Counted from the first letter of the stretch, positions 1 through 8,610 are shown. The stretch: 14,128 nt of DNA from PCC-7336 sp039817825 (GCA_039817825.1 JBCBVA010000099.1:1-14128), one strand, 5' to 3'. The notes: generated by a model not told the origin, from the sequence alone. Numbers and translations are program-made.

Positions 1-239
1 CCCAGAAATACCAATTGGTATATCCACGCAATTGCAAGACAGAAAGCGAATGTAAAACGACGTTTATGACTGTTCATCATGACTGTTAGAAGGAGAGAGC
101 AATCCTGAAGCAGAATCAATGAAATTCAGTGGCACAACTCGTGGAGAGTTAGCCTTAATAAAGGATCGATTTTGGATGGCTAATGGCAGGAGAGGGAATG
201 AACGGGAGACGCTAGCGGCAATTGCCGAGCGGACGATGG
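1..239. other. Non-coding stretch downstream of the GH63 gene
   Basis: No convincing gene is seen here. Short frames exist on both strands but they overlap the end of the GH63 gene and have no recognisable product or ribosome binding site. A 9-base direct repeat ATGACTGTT occurs at 66-74 and 79-87. A perfect 12-base palindrome sits just after the GH63 stop and is listed separately. Confidence 0.5.
211..230 (-). terminator. Possible hairpin after the five-gene run
   Basis: The palindrome CGGCAATTGCCG at 216-227 is flanked by GCT and AGC, so a longer stem with a small bulge can form. It lies about 10 bases past the stop of the last gene of the minus-strand run, where a terminator would be expected. 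No T-rich tail follows on the minus strand, so it is not a canonical intrinsic terminator. It could instead protect the 3' end of the transcript or be a chance palindrome. Confidence 0.25.
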
Positions 240-2939
240 CTAAACAATCGATCCCCCACTTTGCTGGATTAACTTGGCAATCAGTCCTGTCCACCCCGTT
301 TGGTGATTGGCCCCCAGTCCAGCTCCGTTATCCCCATGAAAGTACTCGTAAAAGAGGACGAATTTCTTCCAGTGAGGATCGGTTTGGAATGTGTTAGTCC
401 CTCCGTACAGTGGCCTACGACCGGATTCATCCTCAGTAAAGATGCCAATCAGTCGTCGCGATAACTCGGCAGCCACTTCCCACAGCGTCATCATCTGGCC
501 CGAGCCCGTCGGACATTCCACTAGGAACTCATCCCCAACGTAGTGATGAAATTGTTGTAGGGACTCGATGATTAGGTAATTAACCGGGAACCAGACAGGG
601 CCGCGCCAATTAGAATTCCCTCCAAACAGACCGCTGCCGGATTCTGCCGGCTCGTAATCCACTCGATGCTCCTCCCCATTGACATGAAAGATGTAGGGAG
701 AGTGAGCATGATGGCGAGACAGGGCTCGAATGCCGTATTCGCTGAGAAATTCCGATTCGTCCAGCAGCTTCGACAGAATGCGACGCAGCTTATCGCCGGT
801 TTCCACTCGGTTTAATGTGACGTAGCACAGCGCCAGCATCCGCCGCGCTCCCTCTCCCTGGGTCTCCATGCAGGCGACATTATATTTGAGAGCGCTTCGA
901 TGTTCGATAAACCACTCCATGCGCTCTTTGAATCTGGGTAGCTTCTTGAGTAAGTCGGGCTCCAAAGTCGTCACGGCAAACAGCGGAATGAGTCCGACCA
1001 TCGATCGCACCTTGAGGCGAATTCTCTCCCCGTTTGGCAGGTGCAGCACGTCGTAAAAGAAGCCATCCTCCTCGTCCCACAGTTGGGTTTTGTCGTCCCC
1101 TTGGTTTTTGGTATCCCCCATATAGTTCATGGCATCGGCAATGTAGAGAAAATGCTCGAAAAACTTGGTGGCCATGTCTTCGTAGACGGGATTGTGCTGG
1201 GCCAGTTCGAGAGCAATGGTCAGCATATTGAGGCTATACATCGCCATCCAACTGGTGCCGTCCGCCTGCTCGATGTGGCCTCCGGTGGGTAGGGGGGCGC
1301 TGCGATCGAAGACACCAATGTTGTCCAGCCCTAGAAATCCCCCTTCAAAGACGTTGTTCCCCTCGGCATCTTTGCGATTCACCCACCAAGTGAAATTGAG
1401 CAGCAGCTTTTGAAACACTCGTTCTAGAAACTGCAGGTCTCCTTTTCCCCGTCGCTTTTGCTCGATTTTGTAGACTCGCCAGGTGGCCCACGCATGAACA
1501 GGAGGATTGACATCGCCAAAAGCCCATTCGTACGCCGGTAGCTGACCGTTGGGGTGCATGTACCATTCCCGCGTCATGATATCGAGCTGATCCTTAGCAA
1601 ATTCCGCATCCACGATCGCCAGTGGTAGCGCGTGAAACGCTGAATCCCAAGCGGCAAACCAGGGGTATTCCCACTTGTCAGGCATAGAAATAATGTCGGC
1701 AGCGTTGAGATGACGCCAGTGGCGATTGCGACCTCGGCGGCGCGTATCTCCTGGGTTCGGTTGTTGCGGGTCTCCCTGCAGCCAATCTTCGACGTCGAAG
1801 TAGTAATACTGCTTGCTCCACAGCAATCCGGCGATCGCCTGTCGTTGCACGTTACACAGATCGTCGCAGTAGGATTTGCCGTTCAGGTCGAAAAAGAATT
1901 CGTCGGCTTCTGCCAAGCGAGTTTGGAAGACTGAATCGAACTCGTCACCAAAGGGCTGGGGGAGATCGGAGCGATCGCTAAGACGCAACTGCACGGTACG
2001 GGTGGCGCCAGCCGGAATCTCCAATCGGTACAAGGGAGAAACCTTCGTACCCACCCGATCGGGATTGACGGCTTCACTGTTCCCCTCGATAACGTATCGA
2101 TGAATGCCATCTTTTACGTACGGGCTACCATTACCTCCCCCGAACAGATGGTGAAAGTTGGTCTCGTTCTCCGTAAACAAGAGCTGCTCGGCATCTTTGC
2201 AGTACATCCACCGCTGCCCCAATGTCGGATGAGAGGCATAAACGACTTGAACGCGATCGGTCTCGGATTGTGGCTCCCCTTTTAACACTGGCTTGTCAGA
2301 GCCTTCCTGCCACGACCAGGTATTGCGAAACCACAGGGTAGGCAGCAGATGCAGGGGATGGGGATCGGGGCCGCGATTGGTAACGCTGATGCGCACGAGG
2401 ACATCATCAACCGATACCTTGGCATATTCCACCTGCACGTCGAAGTAACGATTGTCGTCAAATACTCCTGTATCGAGCAGCTCGTACTCCATCCCCCCTC
2501 GCCCCCGCTCGCGATTCTCCCGTTCCAAATCGGCATAAGGAAATTCTGCGTGAGGATATTTGTACAGCCCCTTCATGTAGGAATGGGTGGGGGTGCTATC
2601 GAGATAGAAGTAATAGTCTTTGACGTCTTCGCCGTGGTTGCCTTGATTCCCGGTTAGGCCGAAGATGCGCTCTTTCAAGATAGGGTCGTTACCGTTCCAC
2701 AGGGCGATCGCAAAACACAGGTTCTGCTCGTCATCCGAAATCCCCAGAATGCCATCTTCCCCCCAGCGATAGGCTCTGGAACGAGCATGGTCGTGGGACA
2801 AGTAATCCCAGGCCTCTCCGTACTCGCTGTAGTCTTCGCGGACCGTTCCCCACTGCCGCTCGCTCAAATAAGGTCCCCAGCGTTTCCAGGGGGTTTGGCG
2901 AGCGCGGCAGTCGTCTAGGCGTTGCTGTTCGGCAGTCAT
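240..2939 (-). CDS. GH63-type (MGH1-like) alpha-glucosidase, 899 aa
   Basis: This is the bacterial 'glucosidase' branch of glycoside hydrolase family 63, about 900 residues with an (alpha/alpha)6 catalytic barrel. The N-terminus has the family hallmarks WGPYLSERQWGTVREDYS and HDHARSRAYRWGEDG, followed by a beta-rich domain with NRGPDPHPLHLLPTLWFRNTW. The barrel carries WFAAWDSAFHALPLA, with D432 the likely general acid, and near the C-terminus FYEYFHGDNGAGLGANHQTG, with E865 the likely general base. These catalytic assignments rest on family analogy. The frame stays open 54 codons further upstream, but I place the start at 2939 because family similarity begins there and an AGGGA element lies about 7 bases before it. 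The upstream extension would overlap the preceding gene. Retaining enzymes are not expected, since GH63 inverts. The substrate is uncertain: an oligosaccharide, a glycogen-derived glucan or a glucosylated compatible solute are possible. No signal peptide is seen, so it is probably cytoplasmic. Confidence 0.9.
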   Translation of the reverse strand: MTAEQQRLDDCRARQTPWKRWGPYLSERQWGTVREDYSEYGEAWDYLSHDHARSRAYRWGEDGILGISDDEQNLCFAIALWNGNDPILKERIFGLTGNQGNHGEDVKDYYFYLDSTPTHSYMKGLYKYPHAEFPYADLERENRERGRGGMEYELLDTGVFDDNRYFDVQVEYAKVSVDDVLVRISVTNRGPDPHPLHLLPTLWFRNTWSWQEGSDKPVLKGEPQSETDRVQVVYASHPTLGQRWMYCKDAEQLLFTENETNFHHLFGGGNGSPYVKDGIHRYVIEGNSEAVNPDRVGTKVSPLYRLEIPAGATRTVQLRLSDRSDLPQPFGDEFDSVFQTRLAEADEFFFDLNGKSYCDDLCNVQRQAIAGLLWSKQYYYFDVEDWLQGDPQQPNPGDTRRRGRNRHWRHLNAADIISMPDKWEYPWFAAWDSAFHALPLAIVDAEFAKDQLDIMTREWYMHPNGQLPAYEWAFGDVNPPVHAWATWRVYKIEQKRRGKGDLQFLERVFQKLLLNFTWWVNRKDAEGNNVFEGGFLGLDNIGVFDRSAPLPTGGHIEQADGTSWMAMYSLNMLTIALELAQHNPVYEDMATKFFEHFLYIADAMNYMGDTKNQGDDKTQLWDEEDGFFYDVLHLPNGERIRLKVRSMVGLIPLFAVTTLEPDLLKKLPRFKERMEWFIEHRSALKYNVACMETQGEGARRMLALCYVTLNRVETGDKLRRILSKLLDESEFLSEYGIRALSRHHAHSPYIFHVNGEEHRVDYEPAESGSGLFGGNSNWRGPVWFPVNYLIIESLQQFHHYVGDEFLVECPTGSGQMMTLWEVAAELSRRLIGIFTEDESGRRPLYGGTNTFQTDPHWKKFVLFYEYFHGDNGAGLGANHQTGWTGLIAKLIQQSGGSIV

Positions 2940-3013
2940 GGTCGTGTCCCTGCTATCTGGAGTGAAAGGCTCTGGGAGATCGTTAATCGCACAATTGGGA
3001 AGAGGCAACAGTT

Positions 3014-5032
3014 TCAGGACTGAGATGCACTGGCATCGTGTGCCGCAATTAGCCGCCACACTCTCAACACTTCGGCCACCGTCCAGGCTTGGGCAAAGCA
3101 TCCTCGTGGGGTCATAGGTGCTTCACCATCAAAGATTTCGCTCAGATTCCCAATGCAGCCTCCCGACAGATGTTGCACCATTGGTTCCAGCAATGCTTTG
3201 GCTTGACTAACATCGCCGTACACCTGCAGGTGAGCCTGAACGTAAGGGCCGAGTAACCACCCCCAGGTGGTTCCCTGATGGTAGGCACCATCCCGCTGCA
3301 GCGGTCCGCCGCCGTAGATGCCAACGTAGTTGGGATGAGTGGGGGCCAGCGATCGCAGTCCGTGGGAGGTTAACAACGCTCGCCCGCAGCTATCCACAAC
3401 AGCTTTCTGCCGGTGGCGATCGAGTAGCGGCGCTCCGCGTGTCGCTGCCACCAGCGGCAGCGACACGGCAAAAATCTGATTTGGTCGCAACGCATCGTCA
3501 TTACCGTCAGGGCCGTCCAGTACATCGAAGCAGTAACCCTTGTCTTCATTCCAAAATCGCTGAAATCCAGCCAGAGTTTGTGTTGCTAATTCCCGAAAAG
3601 CCCCTGCCGGTTTGCCCAGCACTCCTGCAAATTGCTCCATACTGCGCAGGGCGTTATACCAAAGGGCACTAATCTCGATTGGTTTTCCAATCCGAGGTGT
3701 CACTACCCAGTCCCCCACTTTGGCATCCATCCACGTCAGCTGAACGCCAGCTTCTCCGGCGTAAATCAGACCATCGCTATCTAAGTGAATGTTGTAGCGA
3801 GTTCCGCGCTGGTGCCAGTCAATCACCTCCACCAAGGCTGGCCACACCTCCTGCAGTAAATCCCGATCGCCCGTCGCTTCGAAATAGGCTCGAATTGCTT
3901 CGAAGTACCAAAGAATGGCATCCACCGTGTTGTATTCCGGTTTCTGGCCCGCATCGGGAAACAGATTGGGCAACATGCCGCGATCGAGATAGCGGGCAAA
4001 GGTGCGAATGATAGTCCGAGCAATGTTCGGTCGGCCAGCGGCAATGGTTAACCCCGGCAGGCTAATCATGGTGTCGCGCCCCCAATCCCCAAACCAGGGA
4101 TAGCCCGCGATGACGGTTTTCCCCTTCGGCTCGGAGTCTATCGGGCGATCGACAATGAACTGGTCTGCGGCCAGAACAAGTTGATCGAACCCAGAGGGCT
4201 GGGCGATCGAGCTGCCCATCGATGTTCTCGCCCACTCCAACAACTGCTGTTCGTGTGTGTATCGAGCTAACGACGCGATCCCGGCATCCATCTCGGGATT
4301 GGACTCAGTGGAGACTGCAATCAGGAATGACGTTCCCGGTTCCACCTCGACAGTTACAGTGGCTGCATGGAGATGATCGTCGCGATCGCCCAATCCTCGG
4401 TATCGCTCCACAGCCAGATCGAATCCGCGATACCAATCAGAGTGAAGCTGAAACTCGCCGCGATCGCTCAGTACGTAAACCGGAACTGCCTCTGTAAACG
4501 CCTTCACGACAATGCCGTTGGAGAGGCGATCGACCTGCATCTGCCAGTCATTTCCCTGAGTAGTGCCGTGAAAGTCTCGGTAATTAACGAGCACTTTCAG
4601 CGAGAGGGATAGTGGAGTACTGGCTCGCAACAGGGTATAGCGCACGTAGGTTATATTGGCTCCTGGCTGCATCCAGATCCGCTTTTCTAACAGGGCATCG
4701 CCGCAGGCAAACGTCCAAATGGGGGTTGACCCCTCCAGGCGGAAACGTTCGATATGCCGATATCCAGAAGGTTCGACGGCCCCGGTTGCCCAACGATTGG
4801 TGGATAAATCATAGCGATCGCCGTTGTATTCAACCGTTTCATCCAGCTTCGCCACCAATAACGTTCGCCCCAACGGAGGCTTCAGTGCTGCCACCAACAA
4901 GCCGTGATAGCACCGAGTCAGCAACCCTGCCACTGTCCCCGAGGCAAAGCCACCAATGCCGTTGGTAACTAGCCATTCTCGCTGTTCGGCAATCGCCAAA
5001 TCGCCACAGGTTTCTCTGCCAAATTCCAGCAT
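3014..5032 (-). CDS. Amylo-alpha-1,6-glucosidase / glycogen debranching enzyme (GDE type), 672 aa
   Basis: The protein has the two-part architecture of bacterial and archaeal GDE enzymes (GH133-like). An N-terminal beta domain of about 220 residues starts with EWLVTNGIGGFASGTVAGLLTRCYHGLL, a hallmark I read as residues 20-47. An (alpha/alpha)6 domain follows, with WFGDWGRDTMISLPGL near residues 313-328, then YNTVDAILWY and GAYHQGTTWGWLLGPY. These match the amylo-alpha-1,6-glucosidase domain that removes alpha-1,6-linked glucose at branch points. Two tandem ATG codons are present, at 5035 and 5032. The AAGGGGG element ends one base before the first and four before the second, so I choose 5032, giving a TGATG stop/start overlap with the preceding gene. 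With 5035 it would be 673 aa and an ATGA overlap. Either way translational coupling is likely. No signal peptide is seen. The neighbouring GH63 gene suggests joint action on glucans (inference). Confidence 0.9.
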   Translation of the reverse strand: MLEFGRETCGDLAIAEQREWLVTNGIGGFASGTVAGLLTRCYHGLLVAALKPPLGRTLLVAKLDETVEYNGDRYDLSTNRWATGAVEPSGYRHIERFRLEGSTPIWTFACGDALLEKRIWMQPGANITYVRYTLLRASTPLSLSLKVLVNYRDFHGTTQGNDWQMQVDRLSNGIVVKAFTEAVPVYVLSDRGEFQLHSDWYRGFDLAVERYRGLGDRDDHLHAATVTVEVEPGTSFLIAVSTESNPEMDAGIASLARYTHEQQLLEWARTSMGSSIAQPSGFDQLVLAADQFIVDRPIDSEPKGKTVIAGYPWFGDWGRDTMISLPGLTIAAGRPNIARTIIRTFARYLDRGMLPNLFPDAGQKPEYNTVDAILWYFEAIRAYFEATGDRDLLQEVWPALVEVIDWHQRGTRYNIHLDSDGLIYAGEAGVQLTWMDAKVGDWVVTPRIGKPIEISALWYNALRSMEQFAGVLGKPAGAFRELATQTLAGFQRFWNEDKGYCFDVLDGPDGNDDALRPNQIFAVSLPLVAATRGAPLLDRHRQKAVVDSCGRALLTSHGLRSLAPTHPNYVGIYGGGPLQRDGAYHQGTTWGWLLGPYVQAHLQVYGDVSQAKALLEPMVQHLSGGCIGNLSEIFDGEAPMTPRGCFAQAWTVAEVLRVWRLIAAHDASASQS

Positions 5033-5781
5033 CATGCCCCCTTAAGCACGAGGGGGACGCGAAAGCGATCGCCAAACGGATCTGCGTAGTTTAGCTGCAG
5101 CGATTCCCATGCGTAAGCTCCAGCGGGAATGCCAATGTCAGCCAAGATTAAGTCCCCCGTTATCTCGGGTCGCAATCCGGTTTTCGGTAGCGCCAGCGTC
5201 ATCGTCCATCGGGCGCGCATGTATTCTCCCGGAGTGTCTCCCGTTGTGGAGTCGACACCGGACGGAGTATCTAGCGACAGCACAAGCGCTCCGGAAATAA
5301 TGTTGGCCCATTGAATGAGTGTGAGAGCGCTGCCACGAGGAGCCGCTCGGAGACTGTAGCCAATCAAGGCATCGATAATTAGATCGACGGTTTGGTTTGC
5401 CGCAAGCAGTTCCTCCACGGTCACTTCTTTGCCAGAGGTAGCTTGGAAAATCTTCCGCTGCCAAGTTGTGACCTGCTTGAGGCGATCGGGAGACGACAGA
5501 CAGAGCAAGACATCGACCCCTCGATTGGCGAGATGTCGAGCTGCACAGATCCCGCCGCCGCCATTGCCCCCGCTACCCGCCAACACAACAACAGTGGACT
5601 GCTGCCAGCGATCGCCGAGAGACGCGATCGCCTGCAACGCCAAGTTTCGCCCCGCATTCTCCATCATTTGAAACAGATTGGGCCCGGTGTCTTCCATGGC
5701 CACCCGATCCACTTCAATCATTTGTTCCGTCGTCACAGCAGGAACGTTAAGGCCGGTTTCGGTAAAAAACATCAATCCCAT
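5032..5781 (-). CDS. nnrE: YjeF N-domain protein, NAD(P)H-hydrate epimerase homologue, 249 aa
   Basis: This is a single YjeF_N (Rossmann-like) domain protein. The family interconverts R and S forms of hydrated NAD(P)H so that a separate dehydratase can repair them. Visible motifs are MENAGRNLA (40-48), the nucleotide loop GSGGNGGGG (69-77), DALIGYSL (137-144), LDTPSGVDS (170-178, D171) and LALPKTGL (196-203, K200). The C-terminal dehydratase domain found fused in E. coli YjeF is absent, and no separate one lies in the window. The glycine loop departs from the textbook GPGNNGGDG: the first Asn and the Asp are both Gly, so the repair role is likely but not proven. The start at 5781 has a weak AAGAG element before it; Met4 at 5772 is an alternative. 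It follows the flavin reductase after 63 bp and overlaps the debranching gene at its end. Confidence 0.8.
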   Translation of the reverse strand: MGLMFFTETGLNVPAVTTEQMIEVDRVAMEDTGPNLFQMMENAGRNLALQAIASLGDRWQQSTVVVLAGSGGNGGGGICAARHLANRGVDVLLCLSSPDRLKQVTTWQRKIFQATSGKEVTVEELLAANQTVDLIIDALIGYSLRAAPRGSALTLIQWANIISGALVLSLDTPSGVDSTTGDTPGEYMRARWTMTLALPKTGLRPEITGDLILADIGIPAGAYAWESLQLNYADPFGDRFRVPLVLKGA

Positions 5782-5844
5782 AGCAACTCTTTCTGTCGGG
5801 TCATGTCACGCTATTACTCGAACTGCGGCATCAACAAAACAGTG

Positions 5845-6411
5845 TTACTCGTATTCAAAATGGTCTCGACCGTATTTCAGAGTCGTTGCCAACCAGACTA
5901 GCTGTCGCATAAATTGCTCGAATCGCTGCAGGTGGGCGTCTGAAGCCATAAATTGGCCATTCTCATCCACGACATCGTTGACATCGGTGATGTTGAAATC
6001 GGCCACGGTTGGTGACAGACCGAATGCCTTAAACGATGACAGCAACGATTCAACAGCCCGCACTCCACCAAAGGCCCCGACCGACACACTGCAAACCCCA
6101 ACGGCTTTGTGGACATATTCCTGGTAATTCAGATCGAGAACATGCTTGAGCAAACCGGGATACCCGTGGTTGTACTCGGGAGTCACGATAATGTAGCCAT
6201 CCGCTCGTCGGGCGACATCGGCAAACTCCGGGATTTGGGCCTGGGGTCCGGCATCATCGACAGGAATCGGCAAGGCTCGGATATCCACCAGTTGCGTATC
6301 GATTCCTGGCATCTGCTTCACCTGCTCGAAGACAAACTGCGCCACAGGCTCGCTCATACGCCCTTGCCGAACGGTGCCTAAAATCACCGGAATATATAGG
6401 TCAGTTGCCAT
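5845..6411 (-). CDS. NADPH-dependent FMN reductase family protein, 188 aa
   Basis: This is a flavodoxin-like NAD(P)H-dependent oxidoreductase that reduces FMN, or FMN-bound substrates such as quinones or azo compounds. The N-terminal strand and phosphate loop read PVILGTVRQGRMSE (8-21). The flavin-facing loop PEYNHGYPGLLK is at 78-89, and the GAFGGVRAV turn near 112-120 is typical of the family. Length fits single-domain members. The frame opens further at 6432, but ATG 6411 is preferred: GGGAGG lies 8 bases before it and protein similarity starts there. That ribosome site lies inside the last codons of the SDR gene, whose stop is 4 bp upstream, so the two are probably translationally coupled. 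The family is too broad to assign a substrate. In this context it may recycle NAD(P)H made by the dehydrogenase (inference). Confidence 0.88.
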   Translation of the reverse strand: MATDLYIPVILGTVRQGRMSEPVAQFVFEQVKQMPGIDTQLVDIRALPIPVDDAGPQAQIPEFADVARRADGYIIVTPEYNHGYPGLLKHVLDLNYQEYVHKAVGVCSVSVGAFGGVRAVESLLSSFKAFGLSPTVADFNITDVNDVVDENGQFMASDAHLQRFEQFMRQLVWLATTLKYGRDHFEYE

Positions 6412-6415
6412 CGTT

Positions 6416-7222
6416 CTAGCCTCCCGTGGCAAAGCCCGGATACAGCGTCATTCCGCCATCCACAAATAGCGTTGTGCCGCAGATATATTCCGATTCGTCC
6501 GACGCCAGCCACACCGCAGCCCGGCCAATATCCGCCGGCACCCCTACTCGGTTGTAGGGGATCAGCTCAAGTAACTTGGCTTCTGCTTCGGGAGTGTCCC
6601 ACGCACTCTGATTGATGGGGGTTTTGATTGCGCCGGGTCCAATACTGTTGATGCGAATTTTGTGGGGAGCTAATTCCTGAGCCATGCTTTGCATCAGCAA
6701 CATGACTCCCCCTTTCGATGCGGCATAGTTGCAATGCCCGGCCCAAGGGATCACTTCGTGAACGGAACTCATGCAGATGATTTTGCCAGCAGAACAAGAC
6801 TTTTTAGGCACCACTCCTCGCCGCAAAAACTCTTTGACTGCCTCACGAGCGCACAGAAATTGGCCGGTTAAGTTGACGTTGATAACAGCATTCCACTGGT
6901 CGAGTGTCATCTCGGTAATGGATGCGTCCTTTTGAATTCCGGCATTGTTCACCAAGATATCGATCGTTCCGTAGGCTTCATATAGCTGCTCGAACATGTG
7001 CAGCACTTGGTCTTCCTGACTGACATCCGCTTGCAGGGCGATCGCTTCTCCTCCGGCGGCAACGATTTTATCAACAACTTCATCGGCCCCTTTGGGGCTA
7101 GAGGGGTAGTTGACCGCAACTGCTGCACCTGCTTCTGCAAGAGACAGAGCAACCGCCGCCCCAATCCCCGAACTGGAACCTGTCACCAGTGCAATTTGGT
7201 CTGCGAGCTTTTTGCTTGTCAT
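6416..7222 (-). CDS. SDR-family glucose 1-dehydrogenase-type oxidoreductase, 268 aa
   Basis: A classical short-chain dehydrogenase. The cofactor motif TGSSSGIG is at 14-21, NNAG at 92-95, a conserved N117 in NVNLTG, and the catalytic S153, Y166 and K170 in the YAASKGG segment. Several stretches closely resemble bacillary glucose 1-dehydrogenase: SSVHEVIPW, RINSIGPGAIKTPIN and the C-terminal FVDGGMTLYPGF. Such enzymes oxidise beta-D-glucose to gluconolactone with NAD(P)+. The second-strand segment VNYPSS lacks an obvious Asp, which is compatible with NADP+ use, but this is not decisive. A short insertion (RGVVPKKSCSAGK, about 135-147) precedes the SSVHE strand. It is the first gene of the minus-strand run. 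The start at 7222 has no clear Shine-Dalgarno site (AAAACCTT precedes it). Its position with two glucosidases supports a glucose-oxidising role, but other polyols or sugars are possible. Confidence 0.87.
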   Translation of the reverse strand: MTSKKLADQIALVTGSSSGIGAAVALSLAEAGAAVAVNYPSSPKGADEVVDKIVAAGGEAIALQADVSQEDQVLHMFEQLYEAYGTIDILVNNAGIQKDASITEMTLDQWNAVINVNLTGQFLCAREAVKEFLRRGVVPKKSCSAGKIICMSSVHEVIPWAGHCNYAASKGGVMLLMQSMAQELAPHKIRINSIGPGAIKTPINQSAWDTPEAEAKLLELIPYNRVGVPADIGRAAVWLASDESEYICGTTLFVDGGMTLYPGFATGG

Positions 7223-8497
7223 AAGGTTTTAATTCATACTTCAATGAGAGGGATCTATGGCAATTCAAAGAGAAACGTCGCCCAAAAATCTGTTTGTGCT
7301 AGTTGACTAAATGAAGGGTATGCCAGTCAAAAAAAAGTTTGATGCCAAGGTATTAATGCCTGCACATTGTAATAATCTCAAATAAGCCTTCTGGACGAGT
7401 TAGCACCGCTCGGTAGACTCTGAGGGATGAAGAATAGATTGTTGTATGAAGCGACTTTAATAGATGACTTGGTCGTGACCGATCCTAGGCTCGATCGCGG
7501 TAGCTTATCTTAGCCAAGATAACGTGACTCAAAAGTATGAGATGAAAACTAGATTAGTTTTTTGAAGATGTTCAATTACCTTATATCCGCCGATCGTCGC
7601 CCGATATATCGCCTAATGGACATGTTGTTAACAGTGCAGCGCGAGGGGAGTTGTTAGCTTAGACGACGTAGCTGTTAATGAGTCTGATGCGATGTAGTAT
7701 TCAAACGATAGATCGATGTGTTTATGCTGTAATAAATTGAACTCTTAAATCCTCTTGGAAGACTGTTTGAAGATTTGTATACCTGTATGTAAGAGCTAAC
7801 TTGTGCAGCTCACTTGCACCGAATCATTCCTCTCAGATTGTGAGAGTTGATGCGAATAACAAGGTGATAGTCAGGGAATACGAAAACTAGTGCAATCGCT
7901 CGTCGTTCTGACAGTTTGTTGGGCAATCTGACGACACAGGGTTCAAGGCCAGCAGCGCTTGTGGCTATTATTCTCTTTCTCTGACAGAGTTCTCAGGCAA
8001 AGTTCATCAACGTTGATACTGTGTAGCGTTAGTATTGAGTAGAGGAGTGAATTCAGAGCGCTTGTAATTGTCTAAAAGCTCTCATACTTATTAAGAGAGT
8101 AAGCCTTTTATCGTATTTGAATATCTACGTCACCAGAGAAATAAGTTGATAGTTTTTTTTGTTGGTTCGATCTGTCTATAAATAGGTCGAGTAGCTTAAG
8201 TCCGGTGGCATAGACTTTGTTTGACTGATTGAAGTGAGAGAGTAACCTTACAGATTCATATCTAAATGAGTTTGCGTTTGATGTAGCTCTTAGCTTCATT
8301 ATCTGGGAATTCCGAGTGCGGACTTTGTAACAACCGCTCAATATCGGCTTTTTCGTTAAATCAGCATCGCAACTGTCTGTGACTGTAAATACATTCAAGC
8401 TTGAAAGTGCTTTTTCTTCTATACTCTTCACAAGATCGATTACTTTGACACGGCAACTTTTAATTGAACGAAATATTTCTTCTAGTCGCCATATATA
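7223..8497. other. Long lower-GC intergenic region with short inverted repeats
   Basis: About 1.27 kb without a convincing gene. It should hold the promoter of the minus-strand run at its left end; a TTGACT hexamer lies on the minus strand near 7322-7327, but I see no good -10 at the right distance. Perfect short inverted repeats include TTATCTT/AAGATAA (7505-7522, loop AGCC), CGATATATCG (7602-7611), CTCTCA/TGAGAG (7830-7846) and ATCAACGTTGAT (8006-8017). No complete HIP1 octamer was noticed, unlike the flanking genes. No tRNA, RNase P, SRP or tmRNA signature was recognised. A 107-codon minus-strand frame at 8108-8431 is discussed among the rejected items. Confidence 0.5.
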
Positions 8498-8576
8498 GCA
8501 GTGGCCATACCACTGCGGACATTTCAGCTATGTTTTCTCCAGACAAGGTCTAGGAACCTTCGTCCTAACTGAAATG
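8498..8576 (+). promoter_or_regulatory. Nested stem-loop block upstream of the secreted-protein gene
   Basis: Two adjacent stems are visible. The first is GCAGTGG/CCACTGC (8498-8504 with 8510-8516, loop CCATA). The second is CATTTCAG/CTGAAATG (8520-8527 with 8569-8576) and encloses 41 bases. Inside it two hairpins compete for the same bases: AAGGT/ACCTT (8545-8549 with 8556-8560) and TAGGA/TCCTA (8551-8555 with 8563-8567). This suggests a structured RNA, either a leader or a small RNA, but it matches no riboswitch I know. Strand is uncertain because the stems are symmetric. Confidence 0.3.
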
Positions 8577-8610
8577 GCAAACACTATAAAAGCTTTCGGG
8601 TCCCTAAGTT

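Noticed and set aside
64..294. A 76-codon minus-strand frame overlapping the end of the GH63 gene
   Set aside because: It overlaps the well-supported GH63 C-terminus, has no ribosome binding site or recognisable motif, and most of its length is explained as another frame of the same strand.
2940..3101. N-terminal 54-codon extension of the GH63 protein
   Set aside because: Family similarity begins at the ATG at 2939, the extension overlaps the debranching gene by more than 80 bp, and its sequence is not protein-like for this family.
7917..7965. Possible tRNA or T-arm-like GGGTTCAAGG sequence flanked by inverted repeat GTCGT/ACGAC
   Set aside because: The bases after the loop do not pair to form a T stem and no acceptor or anticodon arm can be assembled around it.
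8108..8431. A 107-codon minus-strand frame starting with GTG in the gene-free region
   Set aside because: No Shine-Dalgarno element precedes the GTG, the composition (rich in Ser, Asn, Lys) looks like translated low-GC spacer, and no domain or motif is recognisable. It could still be a strain-specific small protein; a homologue or ribosome profiling signal would restore it.
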